Of a stretch of DNA of 6,650 nucleotides, positions 5,772-6,650 are shown in pieces (the stretch's first letter is position 1; every line of letters starts with the position of its first letter). Both the position numbers and the translations under genes were made by a program. The notes beneath the pieces are model-generated. The model ran no database searches and was not told where the DNA came from. It saw nothing but the letters and a program-made list of their open reading frames with translations. The DNA comes from Bacteroidetes bacterium UBA1860 (lineage in GTDB: Bacteria > Bacteroidota > Rhodothermia > Balneolales > Balneolaceae), in contig DDIC01000012.1 in the NCBI GenBank assembly GCA_002338335.1, positions 1 through 6,650 on the forward strand, in the 5' to 3' direction.

Positions 5772-6650
5772 ATGATTCAACATTTTGATCCCTCCTCTGT
5801 TGCACGCATCGCTGCCACATTAGGCGGTGAATGTACAGACCAAGGCCAAGGGGCATGGCGATTGGTCCTCACTTCGGAGGCTCAGGGACGAACGATTGTG
5901 GTGGATTGTCAATTTGAGGTCGAGTCTAAGGAGGTGTTAGGGGCACTTGTGACGGTCTTTGCCCCTGGTGTGGTGATTCAAAGCCATCGTTGTAGCTACG
6001 TTGTGCTGTCGGATGCACTACAACAGGCTGTACTGTTTGATCGAGCAGCGGGGGTGGTGACCGCGACCATTTTGGAACAGCCTGCTGGAGTAACCCATTA
6101 TGCTGGGGTGTCAGAAGCGTTGTTGCGCGCTGATTTTATGAGTCTACCAGAGGAATTGATGATGAGCAGTCTTGCCTTGTCGATGTTGGATGATGAGGAT
6201 GATGTGGTGGATACGGTTGGTGCAGTGGCGGCTAGTTCGGAGGCTCATCAAACAGAGTCGGCCAGCATAGAAATCCTGCATGATTCAGGCCCCGACGCGC
6301 CTCTATCGAATGCACACATCGAGCAACTTTGTGTAGGTGTTGCTGAGGCAGAGTCCAAGCACATTCACGACATTGAGGTCATGCTAGTGGACGAGACTCG
6401 CTGCATGAGCCTTCATTTGGAGCATTTCCAGGATGGCTCGCTTACCGACACGATGACTTTTCCACTACATGATGGTGATCAGGACCCACTTGAGGGATCT
6501 CTTGTGCTCTGCACGCCACAAATTGTGAGTCAAGCCAAAGAGTATGGTGTCTCGGCTGACCATGAATTTGCGCGCGTTGTGATCCATTCCATGCTCCATT
6601 TGTGTGGCTGGAGTGATTACAAAGAGGCTGCCGACCCTGAATCTACAGCG
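5772..6650 (+). CDS. ybeY: N-terminally extended YbeY endoribonuclease (3' end outside window)
   Basis: YbeY is a metal-dependent single-strand endoribonuclease needed for 16S rRNA 3'-end maturation and ribosome quality control. The frame is open from ATG 5772 to the window edge (293 codons seen). Residues from about 164 follow the family: SIEILHDSG, then a helix, then IEVMLVDET (201-209), TDTMTFPL (225-232), EGSLVLC (241-247), QAKEYG (254-259) and the metal motif HSMLHLCGWSD with His272, His276 and Asp282. The third ligand being Asp instead of His, and 'TDTMTF', match the Bacteroidota variant. Ser243 replaces the Asp usual in the 'GDI' motif. Residues 1-138 are an unrecognised, apparently strand-rich region, joined by an acidic low-complexity linker (about 140-163). 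Most YbeY proteins are about 140-180 residues and lack this part. The gene starts 9 nt after the DUF2723 stop, so the two are probably co-transcribed. YbeY identity is firm; the function of the extension is unknown. Confidence 0.88.
   Translation, partial: MIQHFDPSSVARIAATLGGECTDQGQGAWRLVLTSEAQGRTIVVDCQFEVESKEVLGALVTVFAPGVVIQSHRCSYVVLSDALQQAVLFDRAAGVVTATILEQPAGVTHYAGVSEALLRADFMSLPEELMMSSLALSMLDDEDDVVDTVGAVAASSEAHQTESASIEILHDSGPDAPLSNAHIEQLCVGVAEAESKHIHDIEVMLVDETRCMSLHLEHFQDGSLTDTMTFPLHDGDQDPLEGSLVLCTPQIVSQAKEYGVSADHEFARVVIHSMLHLCGWSDYKEAADPESTA
6149..6164 (+). promoter_or_regulatory. Possible internal translation start for a short YbeY
   Basis: AGAGGA (6149-6154) precedes two adjacent in-frame ATG codons (6159 and 6162) by 4 and 7 nt. 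Starting here would make YbeY with only a short acidic leader of about 33 residues, close to the normal size of the family. The stretch is also ordinary coding sequence of the long product, so this is only a candidate site. Confidence 0.3.

Overview
The window carries five protein-coding genes and almost no non-coding DNA. I saw no RNA genes, insertion sequences, CRISPR arrays or phage-like material. The best guess for the source is a free-living bacterium of the Bacteroidota/Rhodothermota/Balneolota (FCB) assemblage. Three things point there. The large DUF2723/GT117-type membrane protein has the motifs seen in that group. The YbeY at the right edge has the Bacteroidota-style metal motif (H-x3-H-x5-D, with 'TDTMTF' instead of 'TDVLSF'). 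Shine-Dalgarno sequences are weak at most starts, and one or two genes start with TTG. Base composition looks close to balanced by eye, so a typical AT-rich flavobacterium seems less likely than a Rhodothermota/Balneolota-like lineage. This is inference; no phylogenetic marker is complete here.

Layout, left to right. (1) Positions 1-629, plus strand: the C-terminal end of a LolC/LolE (FtsX-fold) ABC transporter permease. (2) 659-1087, plus: a complete MsrB methionine-R-sulfoxide reductase, 29 nt downstream and probably on the same transcript. (3) 1034-2560, minus: a complete neurotransmitter:sodium symporter (NSS/SLC6, LeuT-fold). Its 3' end overlaps the 3' end of msrB tail-to-tail by 54 nt. 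(4) A 79-nt divergent intergenic region (2561-2639). (5) 2640-5762, plus: a 1040-residue DUF2723/GT117 GT-C-type polytopic protein with a large C-terminal soluble part. (6) 5772-6650, plus, running off the right edge: a YbeY endoribonuclease domain preceded by about 160 extra residues that I do not recognise. Its ribosome-binding site overlaps the end of the DUF2723 gene.

Most of this is housekeeping or envelope biology: lipoprotein export, oxidative repair, amino-acid-type uptake, probable envelope protein glycosylation, and rRNA maturation. I do not see a new defence or mobile system. The points most worth a second look are the N-terminally extended YbeY with a possible internal start, the msrB/transporter overlap that includes the MsrB catalytic cysteine codon, and an apparent relocation of the acidic residue in the ion site of the NSS transporter.
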